A stretch of DNA of 64,000 bases from Shinella pollutisoli. Its GTDB lineage: Bacteria; Pseudomonadota; Alphaproteobacteria; Rhizobiales; Rhizobiaceae. Both the position numbers and the translations under genes were made by a program. Below the pieces are notes generated by a model. The model was not told where the DNA came from, did not search any database, and was given only the letters and a program-made list of their open reading frames with translations. Where the stretch lies: contig NZ_JANFDG010000005.1 in assembly GCF_024609765.1 (NCBI RefSeq), forward strand, positions 1 through 64,000. The letters are read 5' to 3'. Positions 16,887-25,756 of the stretch are shown in pieces (within the stretch, counting starts at the first letter, position 1; every line of letters starts with the position of its first letter).

Positions 16887-17025
16887 AATCGAGGAAAACC
16901 GTAGGCCCTCCAAGCCGAAAACACGGCGATCCACGGGCCGCCGGCCGTTCGGCCGTGCCGCCGAGCCTTGACCTTTCTTCCCCCCGCATCCTATCTCCTC
17001 AGCAAAGGAAGCGGGAAAACGAGCG

Positions 17026-18144
17026 ATGGCAGCCCATATCAGCGGCGCGGGACTGAAGCGGCAGGTCGTCTTCTGGCTGATCGCGCTCGCCGCCTTCATC
17101 CTGTTCCTGATGGTCTTCAGCGACATCCTGCTGCCCTTCATCGCCGGCCTCGCGCTCGCCTATTTCCTCGATCCGGTGGCCGACCGGCTGGAGAGGCTCG
17201 GCCTTTCCCGGACGATGGCGACGGTCGTCATCCTGATCGCCTTCGTCGTGCTCTTCGCGCTGTCGCTGATGATCGTCATCCCGCTGCTCGCCACCCAGGC
17301 GGCGGATTTCCTGGAGAAGCTGCCGGGCTACATCGCCAAGCTGCAGGAGCTCGTCACGAGCTTCGACCCGCAGCTTCTGCCGGGCTGGATCAGCAGCCAG
17401 ATGGGCACGATCAAGCAGAGCTTCTCGACCATCCTCGGCGAGGGGGCGGGCTTCCTCGGCACGGTCGTCAAGCAGATCTGGAACTCGGGCATGGCGCTGG
17501 TCAACATCGCCTCGCTGCTCGTCATCACCCCGGTCGTCGCCTTCTACATGCTGCTCGACTGGGACCGGATGATCGCCAAGATCGACGCCATGGTGCCGCG
17601 CGACCATGTCGAGACCGTCCGGCGGCTGGCGCAGGAGGTGAACGACGCGGTCGCCGGCTTCGTGCGCGGCCAGGGCTCGATCTGCCTCATCCTCGGCCTG
17701 TTCTACGGCATCGGGCTTTCCTTCGCCGGGCTCAACTTCGGCCTGCTCATCGGCCTCTTCGCCGGGCTGATCAGCTTCATCCCCTATGTCGGCTCGCTGG
17801 TCGGCCTCGTTCTGTCGGTCGGCGTCGCCGTCGTCCAGTTCTGGCCGGACTACATGTCGGTCGGCATGATCGTCGCCATCTTCTTCGTCGGCCAGTTCAT
17901 CGAGGGCAACATCCTCCAGCCGAAGCTCGTCGGCTCGCGCGTCGGGCTGCATCCGGTCTGGCTGATGTTCGCGCTCGTCGCCTTCGGCGCGCTGTTCGGC
18001 TTCGTCGGCCTGCTCGTCGCGGTGCCCGCGGCGGCGGCCGTCGGCGTGCTTGTGCGCTTCGGCATCGAGCGTTACCTTGACAGCGATCTCTACCACGGCC
18101 ACAGCAAGCCGACCCTCGTCGAAGAGAACATTCCGCCGGAATGA
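17026..18144 (+). CDS. AI-2E (PerM) family membrane transporter
   Basis: The protein has 372 residues and about eight membrane helices in the PerM pattern: two N-terminal hydrophobic helices, ILLPFIAGLALAYFLDPVADRL (the diagnostic first motif), a 100-residue amphipathic region, then FGLLIGLFAGLISFIPYVGS and GQFIEGNILQPKLVGSRVGLHPVWL near the end, which are hallmarks. Family members move small metabolites or ions. The AI-2 export name comes from one branch, so the substrate is not assigned. It is seven bases ahead of hdaA, an arrangement conserved in rhizobia. Confidence 0.9.
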   Translation: MAAHISGAGLKRQVVFWLIALAAFILFLMVFSDILLPFIAGLALAYFLDPVADRLERLGLSRTMATVVILIAFVVLFALSLMIVIPLLATQAADFLEKLPGYIAKLQELVTSFDPQLLPGWISSQMGTIKQSFSTILGEGAGFLGTVVKQIWNSGMALVNIASLLVITPVVAFYMLLDWDRMIAKIDAMVPRDHVETVRRLAQEVNDAVAGFVRGQGSICLILGLFYGIGLSFAGLNFGLLIGLFAGLISFIPYVGSLVGLVLSVGVAVVQFWPDYMSVGMIVAIFFVGQFIEGNILQPKLVGSRVGLHPVWLMFALVAFGALFGFVGLLVAVPAAAAVGVLVRFGIERYLDSDLYHGHSKPTLVEENIPPE

Positions 18145-18151
18145 GAATGCC

Positions 18152-18838
18152 ATGACATCGCGAAAGACCGCCGAACAGTTGCCGCTGGCCTTCGGGCACG
18201 AGCCTGCGACGGGCCGCGACGACCTGCTCGTCGCCGCACCCGTGAACGCGGCCGTGGCGCTGGTCGACGCCTGGCCGGACTGGCGCTCGCCGGTCGCCGT
18301 CATCGCCGGCCCGGTCGGCTCCGGCAAGTCGCACCTCGCCGCCGTCTGGCGCGAGAAGGCGGGCGCGGCCCTCGTCGTCGCCCGGCCCGGCGCCGGCGCG
18401 GAGGAGGCGGCTGCCCGCGGCCCGGTGCTGGTCGAGGACGCCGACCGCGACGGCTTCGACGACCGCACGCTCTTCCACATGATCAACACCGTCCGCCAGA
18501 ACGGCCACACGCTCATGATGACGAGCCGCCTCTGGCCGATGTCCTGGCCGGTCACGCTGCCGGACCTCGCCTCGCGCCTCAAGGCGGCGACGGTGGTGGA
18601 GATCGGCGAGCCCGACGACGAGCTCCTCTCGCAGGTGATCGTGAAGCTCTTCGCCGACCGCCAGCTCTTCGTCGACGACCGCCTCGTCGCCTACATCGTC
18701 GCGCGCATGGAGCGCTCGCTGGAGGCGGCGCAGACGCTGGTGGAGCGCCTCGACCGGCTGGCGCTCTCCCGCGGCAGCCGCATCACCCGCGCGCTCGCGC
18801 GGCAAGTGCTCGGCGAGATGGTCGGCGGCGAGGATTGA
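18152..18838 (+). CDS. hdaA: HdaA, DnaA regulatory inactivator homologue
   Basis: The protein has 228 residues and one AAA+ domain related to DnaA. The N-terminal QLPLAF (residues 9-14) is a clear sliding-clamp-binding hexapeptide, which lets Hda proteins contact DNA-loaded DnaN and stimulate hydrolysis of DnaA-bound ATP after initiation. Walker A is GPVGSGKS (about 52-59). The Walker B strand reads VLVEDADR, less acidic than in active ATPases. Sensor and lid regions follow. In alphaproteobacteria HdaA limits re-initiation. It lies seven bases after perM. A 130-base gap then separates it from ppk, so ppk probably has its own promoter. Confidence 0.88.
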   Translation: MTSRKTAEQLPLAFGHEPATGRDDLLVAAPVNAAVALVDAWPDWRSPVAVIAGPVGSGKSHLAAVWREKAGAALVVARPGAGAEEAAARGPVLVEDADRDGFDDRTLFHMINTVRQNGHTLMMTSRLWPMSWPVTLPDLASRLKAATVVEIGEPDDELLSQVIVKLFADRQLFVDDRLVAYIVARMERSLEAAQTLVERLDRLALSRGSRITRALARQVLGEMVGGED

Positions 18839-18867
18839 CTGTCACAGTTCCGTCGTCAAACTGCTGT
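18839..18867 (+). promoter_or_regulatory. Candidate Pho box upstream of ppk
   Basis: CTGTCAC, four bases, CCGTCGT, four bases, CTGCTGT: three 7-base units at an exact 11-base spacing starting directly after the hdaA stop. PhoB boxes are direct repeats of a CTGTCAT-like unit at 11-base spacing. The first unit matches in six of seven positions and the others are weaker. ppk is a sensible PhoB target. Confidence 0.45.
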
Positions 18868-18968
18868 ACGAGCCGGGTATCGGGCACGGAGCATTTCCAG
18901 CAAAAGCGCGGAACGCGGTTTTGCGCAAGGACAATGCGTGACACAAAGGCTTCAGGGCGGATTTTGAA

Positions 18969-21182
18969 ATGGATACAGCAGCTTCGCAAGCCTCTCTGGA
19001 ACAGCCGGCGGAGGCGGTGCCCGAAGGTGGCGCGGCCGATCCCGTCGCCGAGCTGATGGCGAGCCCGACGCGCTTCATCAACCGCGAATTCTCCTGGCTG
19101 CAGTTCAACCGCCGCGTCCTCGAGGAGACGCTGAACACGGCCCATCCGCTCCTGGAGCGGGTGCGCTTCCTGTCGATCTCGGCGGCGAACCTCGACGAGT
19201 TCTTCATGGTGCGCGTCGCCGGGCTGGAAGGCCAGGTGCGCCAGGGCGTCGGCATCCGCAGCCCCGACGGGAAAACCTCGGCCGAGCAGCTCGACGACAT
19301 CCTGAAGGAGATCGACAACCTGCAGATGGAGCAGCAGGCCTCGCTCGCCGTGCTGCAGCAGTATCTCGCGCGCGAGGACATCCTGATCGTGCGGCCCTCC
19401 GCGCTCTCCAACGAGGACAAGGTCTGGCTGCAGCAGGAGTTCAACCAGTCGATCTTCCCGGTGCTGACGCCGCTCTCCATCGACCCGGCGCACCCGTTCC
19501 CCTTCATCCCGAACCTCGGCTTCTCGATCGGCCTGCAGCTCGACAGCACGCACGGGCGCGAGCCGATGACGGCGCTCCTGCGCCTGCCCGTCGCCCTCGA
19601 CCGCTTCATCCGCCTGCCGGACGTCGACCAGACGATCCGCTACATCACGCTGGAGGACGTCGTCGGGCTCTTCATCGGAAAGCTCTTCCCCGGCTATATC
19701 GTGCGCGGCTCGGGCACCTTCCGCATCATCCGCGACAGCGATATCGAGGTGGAGGAGGAGGCCGAGGATCTCGTGCGCTTCTTCGAGACGGCGCTCAAGC
19801 GCCGCCGCCGCGGCTCGGTGATCCGCATCGAGACGGATTCGGAGATGCCGGAATCGCTGCGCCGCTTCGTGGTCGGCGAACTCGGCGTGCCGGACAACCG
19901 CGTCGCGGTCCTCCCCGGCCTGCTCGCCCTCAACACGCTGTCGGAGATCGCCAAGGCGCCGCGCGACGACCTCAGGTTCGAGCCCTACAATGCGCGATTT
20001 CCCGAACGCGTCCGCGAGCACGCCGGAGACTGCTTCGCCGCCATCCGCGAGAAGGACATGGTGGTCCACCATCCCTACGAGAGCTTCGACGTGGTGGTCC
20101 AGTTCCTGCTCCAGGCTGCGCGCGATCCTGACGTCCTGGCGATAAAGCAGACGCTCTACCGCACCTCCAACGACAGCCCGATCGTGCGCGCGCTGGTCGA
20201 TGCGGCCGAGGCCGGCAAGTCGGTGACGGCGCTGGTCGAGCTCAAGGCCCGCTTCGACGAGGAGGCGAACATCCGCTGGGCGCGCGACCTGGAGCGCGCC
20301 GGCGTGCAGGTCGTCTTCGGCTTCATCGAGCTGAAGACCCACGCCAAGATGTCGATGGTGGTGCGCCGCGAGGAGGGCCGGCTCAGGACCTATTGCCACC
20401 TCGGCACCGGCAACTATCATCCGGTCACGGCGAAGATCTACACGGACCTGTCCTTCTTCACCTGCAACACGACGATCGCCAACGACATGGCGAACATCTT
20501 CAACTTCATCACCGGCTACGGCGAGCCGGAGGCCGGCATGAAGCTCGCCTTCTCGCCCTATACGCTGCGCCCGCGCATCCTCAAGCACGTCGAGGAGGAG
20601 ATCCAGCACGCCAGGAACGGCGCGCCGGCGGCGATCTGGATGAAGATGAACTCGCTGGTCGACCCGGAGATCATCGACGCGCTCTACCGCGCCAGCCAGG
20701 CGGGCGTCGAGATCGACCTCGTCGTGCGCGGCATCTGCTGCCTGCGCCCGCAGGTGCCGGGTCTGTCCGACAACATCCGCGTGAAATCCATCGTCGGCCG
20801 CTTCCTGGAGCACTCCCGCATCTTCTGCTTCGGCAACGGCCACGGGCTTCCCTCCGACAAGGCGCTGGTCTATATAGGCTCGGCGGACATGATGCCGCGC
20901 AACCTGGACCGGCGGGTCGAGACACTCGTGCCTCTGATCAACCGGACGGTGCATGAGCAGGTCCTCTCGCAGATCATGCTGGGCAATCTGATCGACAACC
21001 AGCAGAGCTACGAGATCCTGGCCGACGGCACGTCGCGGCGCATGGAGGTGCAGCCCGGAACCGAGCCGTTCAACGCTCAGCACTACTTCATGACCAACCC
21101 CAGCCTGTCGGGCCGGGGCGAGGCCCTGAAGTCCAGCGCACCGAAGGCGATCGCGGGCTGGCAAGGCCGCCGGAAGAAGTAA
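18969..21182 (+). CDS. ppk: Polyphosphate kinase 1
   Basis: The protein has 737 residues. It reversibly polymerises the gamma-phosphate of ATP into inorganic polyphosphate. The N-terminal domain opens [19 protein letters not shown] (about 38-56), a family signature. The head domain and two phospholipase-D-like domains follow. The autophosphorylated histidine is H477, in the segment before [19 protein letters not shown], and the second catalytic histidine is H615 ([10 protein letters not shown]). Length is normal. ppx starts 11 bases after its stop, so synthesis and degradation are co-transcribed, which is the usual rhizobial order. Confidence 0.96.
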   Translation: MDTAASQASLEQPAEAVPEGGAADPVAELMASPTRFINREFSWLQFNRRVLEETLNTAHPLLERVRFLSISAANLDEFFMVRVAGLEGQVRQGVGIRSPDGKTSAEQLDDILKEIDNLQMEQQASLAVLQQYLAREDILIVRPSALSNEDKVWLQQEFNQSIFPVLTPLSIDPAHPFPFIPNLGFSIGLQLDSTHGREPMTALLRLPVALDRFIRLPDVDQTIRYITLEDVVGLFIGKLFPGYIVRGSGTFRIIRDSDIEVEEEAEDLVRFFETALKRRRRGSVIRIETDSEMPESLRRFVVGELGVPDNRVAVLPGLLALNTLSEIAKAPRDDLRFEPYNARFPERVREHAGDCFAAIREKDMVVHHPYESFDVVVQFLLQAARDPDVLAIKQTLYRTSNDSPIVRALVDAAEAGKSVTALVELKARFDEEANIRWARDLERAGVQVVFGFIELKTHAKMSMVVRREEGRLRTYCHLGTGNYHPVTAKIYTDLSFFTCNTTIANDMANIFNFITGYGEPEAGMKLAFSPYTLRPRILKHVEEEIQHARNGAPAAIWMKMNSLVDPEIIDALYRASQAGVEIDLVVRGICCLRPQVPGLSDNIRVKSIVGRFLEHSRIFCFGNGHGLPSDKALVYIGSADMMPRNLDRRVETLVPLINRTVHEQVLSQIMLGNLIDNQQSYEILADGTSRRMEVQPGTEPFNAQHYFMTNPSLSGRGEALKSSAPKAIAGWQGRRKK

Positions 21183-21193
21183 ACTGGACATGC

Positions 21194-22714
21194 ATGGTCG
21201 AATCTGAAGCCCAGGGGCGTCTGCCTGGAATTGCCCCGGTCTCCGTCGTGGACATCGGTTCGAACTCGATTCGCGTCGTCATCTACGAGGGCATGAACCG
21301 CACGCCGGCCATCCTCTTCAACGAGAAGGTCATGTGCGGTCTCGGCAAGGGGCTGGCGAAGACCGGCCGCATGGACGAGGCGGGCGTCGTGCGCGCGCTC
21401 GCCGCCCTCCACCGCTTCAAGGCTCTGTCGAAACAGGCCCGCGCCTCCACCATCTACGCGCTCGCCACCGCCGCCGCCCGCGAGGCGGAGAACGGCCCGG
21501 ACTTCATCCGCCAGGCGGAGATGATCCTCGGCGGCCGGGTGCGGGTGCTCACCGGCGAGGAGGAGGCCTATTTCTCCGCGCTCGGCATCGTCAGCGGCTT
21601 TCACGACCCGGACGGCGTCGTCGGCGACCTCGGCGGCGGCTCGCTGGAGCTCGTGGACGTGGCGGGCGGGCGCATCGGCAAGGGCGTCACCCTGCCGCTC
21701 GGCGGCATCCGGCTGTCGGAGGCCTCCGGCGGCTCCGTCGCCCAGGCCCGCACCGTGGCGCGGAAATACCTGCGCAACGCCGCGGCGCTGAAGGCGGGCC
21801 AGGGCCGCGCCTTCTACGCCGTCGGCGGCACCTGGCGCGCGCTCGGCGCCCTGCACATGCAGATGTGCGACTATCCCCTGCACATGATCCAAGGCTACGA
21901 GATCGGCTTTTCCGAGGCGATGGACTTCCTGACGGACGTGGTGACGGCGAAGGACACCAAGGACGGCGCCTATGCCGCCATCTCCAAGGCCCGCCGCGGC
22001 CTCCTGCCCTTCGGGGCGGTGGCGATGCAGGAGACGATCGCGCTGATGAAGCCGTCGCGCGTCGTCTTCTCCGGCCAGGGCGTGCGCGAGGGCTATCTCT
22101 ATTCGCTGCTGCCGGAGCGCGAGAAGGCGCGCGATCCGCTCTTGGCAGCCGCCGGCGAGCTCGCCATCCTGCGCGCCCGCTCGCCCGAGCACGCCCGCGA
22201 GATCGCCGACTGGACCGGGCGGATGATGCCCGTCTTCGGCATCGAGGAGAGCGAGGAGGAGAGCCGCTACCGCCAGGCCGCCTGCCTGCTCGCCGACATC
22301 AGCTGGCGCGCGCATCCGGACTATCGCGGCCTGCAGGCGCTCAACATCATCGCCCACGGCACCTTCACCGGCATCAGCCATCCCGGCCGCGCCTATATCG
22401 CGCTCGCCAACTACTACCGCTTCGAGGGCCTCAACGACGACGGCGAGACGGGGCCGCTCTCGGCGATCGCCACGCCGCGGCTGCGGTCGCTCGCCAAGCT
22501 GCTCGGCGGGCTCCTGCGCATCGCCTATCTCTTCTCCGCCTCCATGCCCGGCGTGGTGCCGAGCCTCGCCTTCCGCCCGTCGCCGGCGCCCGGCATCGAC
22601 CTCGACCTCGTCGTGCCGCCGGACTATTCCGAGCTTGCCGGCGAACGGCTCGACGGCCGGCTGCAGCAGCTCGCCCGGCTCACCGGCAAGAACCTCGCCT
22701 TCCGGTTCCTGTGA
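21194..22714 (+). CDS. ppx: Exopolyphosphatase (Ppx/GppA family)
   Basis: The protein has 506 residues. It removes terminal phosphates from polyphosphate and may also act on pppGpp. It belongs to the ASKHA fold: phosphate 1 loop VVDIGSNSIRVVIYEG from residue 18, LTGEEEAYFSALG, then GVVGDLGGGSLELVDV for the second phosphate-binding loop, and a C-terminal helical HD-like region (NIIAHGTFTGISHPGRAYIAL). Its stop overlaps or abuts the DUF922 gene. Confidence 0.94.
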   Translation: MVESEAQGRLPGIAPVSVVDIGSNSIRVVIYEGMNRTPAILFNEKVMCGLGKGLAKTGRMDEAGVVRALAALHRFKALSKQARASTIYALATAAAREAENGPDFIRQAEMILGGRVRVLTGEEEAYFSALGIVSGFHDPDGVVGDLGGGSLELVDVAGGRIGKGVTLPLGGIRLSEASGGSVAQARTVARKYLRNAAALKAGQGRAFYAVGGTWRALGALHMQMCDYPLHMIQGYEIGFSEAMDFLTDVVTAKDTKDGAYAAISKARRGLLPFGAVAMQETIALMKPSRVVFSGQGVREGYLYSLLPEREKARDPLLAAAGELAILRARSPEHAREIADWTGRMMPVFGIEESEEESRYRQAACLLADISWRAHPDYRGLQALNIIAHGTFTGISHPGRAYIALANYYRFEGLNDDGETGPLSAIATPRLRSLAKLLGGLLRIAYLFSASMPGVVPSLAFRPSPAPGIDLDLVVPPDYSELAGERLDGRLQQLARLTGKNLAFRFL

Positions 22715-22725
22715 GGGCGTGTGCC

Positions 22726-23316
22726 GTGCGGACGACGAGCCTCCTCCTTCTTGCCGGCCTGCTTTTCCCGACCGCCGCGGCGGCGCAGGACTGGCAGGCC
22801 GTCGAGCGCGTCGAGACCTATGCGGTGGAGGGGCAGAGCGGCATCGACCTCTACCGCTCGATCGGCGCGCGCGGCCCGAAGCTCGGGCTCGCCCGCGTCA
22901 TCGCCCATACCACCTTCAAGCTCACCTGGACGCGCAAGTACGAGCGGCGCGGCGACGCCTGCGTCATCGCCGTCAACCGGCCGAAGCTCGTGATCACCTA
23001 CACGCTGCCGAAGGCGAAGGGAAAGCTTTCCGAGCCGCTGAGGAGCCGCTGGGAGACCTTTGCGGCCGGTGTCGCCGCGCACGAGAAGGTGCATGGCGAC
23101 TTCATCAAGGACATGGTGCGCGAGATCGAGGCGATGAGCGTCGGCCTGACGGCGGAGAACGATCCGGAATGCCGCAAGATCCGCGCCGACCTGCAGGCCC
23201 GCCTCGGCGCGCTCTCCAACGCCCAGCGCGCCCGCAGCCGCGAGTTCGACCGCGTCGAGATGGGCGAGGGCGGCAATGTCCACCAGCTCGTGCTCGGGCT
23301 GGTTGATCCGCGCTAG
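22726..23316 (+). CDS. DUF922-family predicted zinc metalloprotease, secreted
   Basis: The protein has 196 residues and starts at GTG 22726, eight bases past a GAGGG. A GTG at 22711 that overlaps the ppx stop is an alternative. A signal peptide (MRTTSLLLLAGLLFPTAAAA, cleavage near QDW) sends it to the periplasm. It fits DUF922: a conserved N-terminal beta region and, at residues 119-123, HEKVH inside VAAHEKVHGDF, an HExxH zinc-protease motif with a second glutamate about 30 residues on. No substrate is known for the family. It is probably co-transcribed with ppk-ppx, though nothing in its sequence points to polyphosphate. Confidence 0.8.
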   Translation: MRTTSLLLLAGLLFPTAAAAQDWQAVERVETYAVEGQSGIDLYRSIGARGPKLGLARVIAHTTFKLTWTRKYERRGDACVIAVNRPKLVITYTLPKAKGKLSEPLRSRWETFAAGVAAHEKVHGDFIKDMVREIEAMSVGLTAENDPECRKIRADLQARLGALSNAQRARSREFDRVEMGEGGNVHQLVLGLVDPR

Positions 23317-23405
23317 CAAAACGCCGCCGTGTTGTCTTGCCGGGCGCCTTCCGGTAGCATCCGCGGCAGTTGGTCAGGAACGCGTTTCGGCAAGGGGAGA
23401 TTGAT

Positions 23406-24479
23406 ATGGCGACTTTCAAGACGAAGGCGGTCGGAGGGGCGGGCGTCGAGTTCGCGGCACTCGATATCGAGGCGCTCGCCGGCTACGATTTCTGGCGGGC
23501 GACATCCAAGTCCGTCAAGCTCTACGACAATGCGTCGAACTACACGCTCTTCAGCGGCAGCGGCATCAGGTTCAAGCAGTCGGGCGGCACGCTCAAGGAC
23601 GTCACCGCCGGCACGGTCAAGGGCCTGGACGTCGTGGTGAGCGGCGCGAAGCTGCTCTCCGTCACCGGCCTCAACCTCAAGGCCTCGAAGATCTACGACT
23701 ATTTCGAGGAGAACAACGCCAAGGGGGCGCTGAACTACCTCCTGTCCGGCCATGACAAGATCACCGGCACCAAATATGCCGACCAGCTTTCCGGCGGCGC
23801 CGGCAACGACGTCATCAAGGGCGGGGGCGGCCGCGACGTGCTTTCGGGTGGCGCCGGGCGGGACACGCTCGACGGCGGCACGGGCAACGACAGGCTCTCG
23901 GGCGGCAGCGGCAACGACAAGCTCTTCGGCGGCTCGGGCGCCGATTTGATATCCGGCGACTCGGGCAAGGACATCTTGCAGGGCGGCAGCGGCAACGACA
24001 CGCTCATCGGCGGCTCCGGCAACGACACCCTGATCGGCGGCACCGGCGGCGACACGCTTCACGGCGGTACGGGCAACGACACCCTGAAGGGCGATGCCGG
24101 CAGCGACACGCTTTACGGCGGCAGGGGCGCCGACAAGCTCTCCGGGGGCAAGAACGCGGATGTCTTTGTCTTCAAGTCAATCGCGGAGTCGACCGTGGCG
24201 AAATCGGGCCGAGACACGGTGTACGATTTCTCGCACGGCCAGGGCGACAAGATCAACCTCAAGGCGATCGACGCCAACCAGCAGAGAGGCAGCTACAGCG
24301 ACCAGAGTTTCACCTTCATCGAGGACGACGCCTTCAGCGGCAAAGCCGGCGAGCTGCGCTACGAGAAGAAGGGCAGCAACACCTATCTCTACGGCGACGT
24401 GAACGGAGACGGAAAGGCGGACTTCTCGATCCTCTTCAGAGGGGCGATCGACTTCGTGAAGGGCGACTTCATCCTCTGA
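23406..24479 (+). CDS. RTX-repeat (hemolysin-type calcium-binding) secreted protein
   Basis: The protein has 357 residues. The start at MATFKTK is set by AAGGGGAG eight bases upstream. The N-terminal 120 residues form a distinct domain without a motif I know. Residues about 130-245 carry some thirteen copies of the GGxGxDxLx nonapeptide that forms calcium-bound parallel beta rolls, then a hydrophobic DVFVFKSIAEST turn and a C-terminal 90 residues ending VKGDFIL, the usual type I secretion signal. No signal peptide and no ABC/HlyD exporter genes are near. Its C-terminal third closely resembles the end of the large RTX protein at 61301-64000. Confidence 0.85.
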   Translation: MATFKTKAVGGAGVEFAALDIEALAGYDFWRATSKSVKLYDNASNYTLFSGSGIRFKQSGGTLKDVTAGTVKGLDVVVSGAKLLSVTGLNLKASKIYDYFEENNAKGALNYLLSGHDKITGTKYADQLSGGAGNDVIKGGGGRDVLSGGAGRDTLDGGTGNDRLSGGSGNDKLFGGSGADLISGDSGKDILQGGSGNDTLIGGSGNDTLIGGTGGDTLHGGTGNDTLKGDAGSDTLYGGRGADKLSGGKNADVFVFKSIAESTVAKSGRDTVYDFSHGQGDKINLKAIDANQQRGSYSDQSFTFIEDDAFSGKAGELRYEKKGSNTYLYGDVNGDGKADFSILFRGAIDFVKGDFIL

Positions 24480-24490
24480 CGCTTGGCTTT

Positions 24491-24516
24491 CGCGGGCGTC
24501 GCATCCGGCGCCCGCG
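24491..24516. terminator. Possible terminator hairpin between RTX gene and rnd
   Basis: Arms CGCGGGCG (24491-24498) and CGCCCGCG (24509-24516) with a 10-base loop lie between two convergent genes. There is no T-run, so it may be a weak or factor-dependent terminator. Confidence 0.4.
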
Positions 24517-24522
24517 GGAACG

Positions 24523-25674
24523 TCAAAGCTCGACGGCCTCGATCTTGCGGTCGACGAAGCGCAGCGCCACCTTGCCGCCGATGAGGTTCAGCGCGGTCTC
24601 GCCGAAGAGCTCGCGGCGCCAGCCGGAGAGCGCCGGCACGTCGGCATCCTCGCCCTCGATGGCGATCCGTTCCAGGTCATCCGAATTGGCGACGATCTTC
24701 GCCGCCACGCCTTCCTTCTCCGCGACGAGCTTCAGCAGCACCTTCAGCATCTCGCTTGCGGCCGCGGCCCCTTCCGGCACGTGGTTCTGGCGCGGCAGGC
24801 GCGGCAGGTCCGCCTTCGGGATCGCCAGCGCCTCGCGGATCGCCTCGATCAGCGCGGTGCCGGCCTGCGAGCGCTCCCAGCCCTTGGGGATGGTGCGCAG
24901 CCGCGCCAGGGCCTCGGCGTCGGCCGGCTGCTGCTGGGCGATCTCGTAGATCGTGTCGTCCTTGAGGATGCGCGAGCGCGGCACGTTGCGGGCGCGCGCC
25001 TCGCGCTCGCGCCAGGCGGCGACCTTCTGCAGCACGGCGAGCTCCACCGGCTTCTTGACGCGCAGCTTCAGCCGCTTCCAGGCGTCGTCGGGGTGCAGGT
25101 CGTAGGTCTCGCGCGCCTCCAGGATCGCCATCTCCTCGGTGAGCCAGAGCGAGCGGCCGGCCTTCTCCAGCTTGTCCTTCAGCGCCAGATAGACGTCGCG
25201 CAGGTGCGTGACGTCGGCGAGCGCGTATTCGAGCTGCTTTTCCGAGAGCGGCCGGCGGCTCCAGTCGGTGAAGCGCGAGGACTTGTCGATGTGCACGCCC
25301 TTGATCTTCTGCACGAGCTGGTCGTAGGAGACGCTGTCGCCGAAGCCGCAGACCATGGCGGCGACCTGCGTGTCGAAGATCGGATGCGGGATGAGGTCGC
25401 CGCGGTTGACGATGATCTCGATGTCCTGCCGCGCGGCGTGGAAGACCTTCAGCACCGACGCGTCGGCCATCAGCTCGAAGAAGGGCTGGAGATCGAGCCC
25501 CTTGGCCAGCGGGTCGACGATCACCTCGGTCTCGGGCCCGGCGAGCTGGATCAGGCAGAGTTCCGGCCAGAAGGTGGTTTCCCGCAGGAACTCCGTGTCG
25601 ATGGTCAGGAACTCGGAACGGGCGAGCGTCCGGCAGGCTTCGGCGAGGGCCGCGGTGGTTTCGATGATCTGCAT
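24523..25674 (-). CDS. rnd: Ribonuclease D
   Basis: The protein has 383 residues. It is a 3'-5' exoribonuclease acting in tRNA 3'-end maturation. The DEDD/Y exonuclease domain opens with the catalytic D26 and E28 in TIDTEFLRE, then FHAARQDIEI and the YALADVTHLRDVYLAL block with the final tyrosine/aspartate. A C-terminal HRDC domain follows, with a further helical extension. The first Met (MQIIETTAAL) is used: no in-frame start upstream gives a conserved extension. It is convergent with the RTX gene and co-directional with the multicopper oxidase gene, 82 bases away. Confidence 0.93.
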   Translation of the reverse strand: MQIIETTAALAEACRTLARSEFLTIDTEFLRETTFWPELCLIQLAGPETEVIVDPLAKGLDLQPFFELMADASVLKVFHAARQDIEIIVNRGDLIPHPIFDTQVAAMVCGFGDSVSYDQLVQKIKGVHIDKSSRFTDWSRRPLSEKQLEYALADVTHLRDVYLALKDKLEKAGRSLWLTEEMAILEARETYDLHPDDAWKRLKLRVKKPVELAVLQKVAAWREREARARNVPRSRILKDDTIYEIAQQQPADAEALARLRTIPKGWERSQAGTALIEAIREALAIPKADLPRLPRQNHVPEGAAAASEMLKVLLKLVAEKEGVAAKIVANSDDLERIAIEGEDADVPALSGWRRELFGETALNLIGGKVALRFVDRKIEAVEL

Positions 25675-25756
25675 GTCGGTTCGGGCGGGCTTTCAGGATT
25701 TTTGATCGGGCAGGTTTAGACGGTCCACCGTTTTGCCACAATCGAAAAGTTCCGCC

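Noticed and set aside
23735-24055. CRISPR-like regular repeats
   Set aside because: The periodicity comes from RTX nonapeptide codons inside one open frame; units are 27 bases with no constant spacer and the same pattern appears in the large RTX gene.
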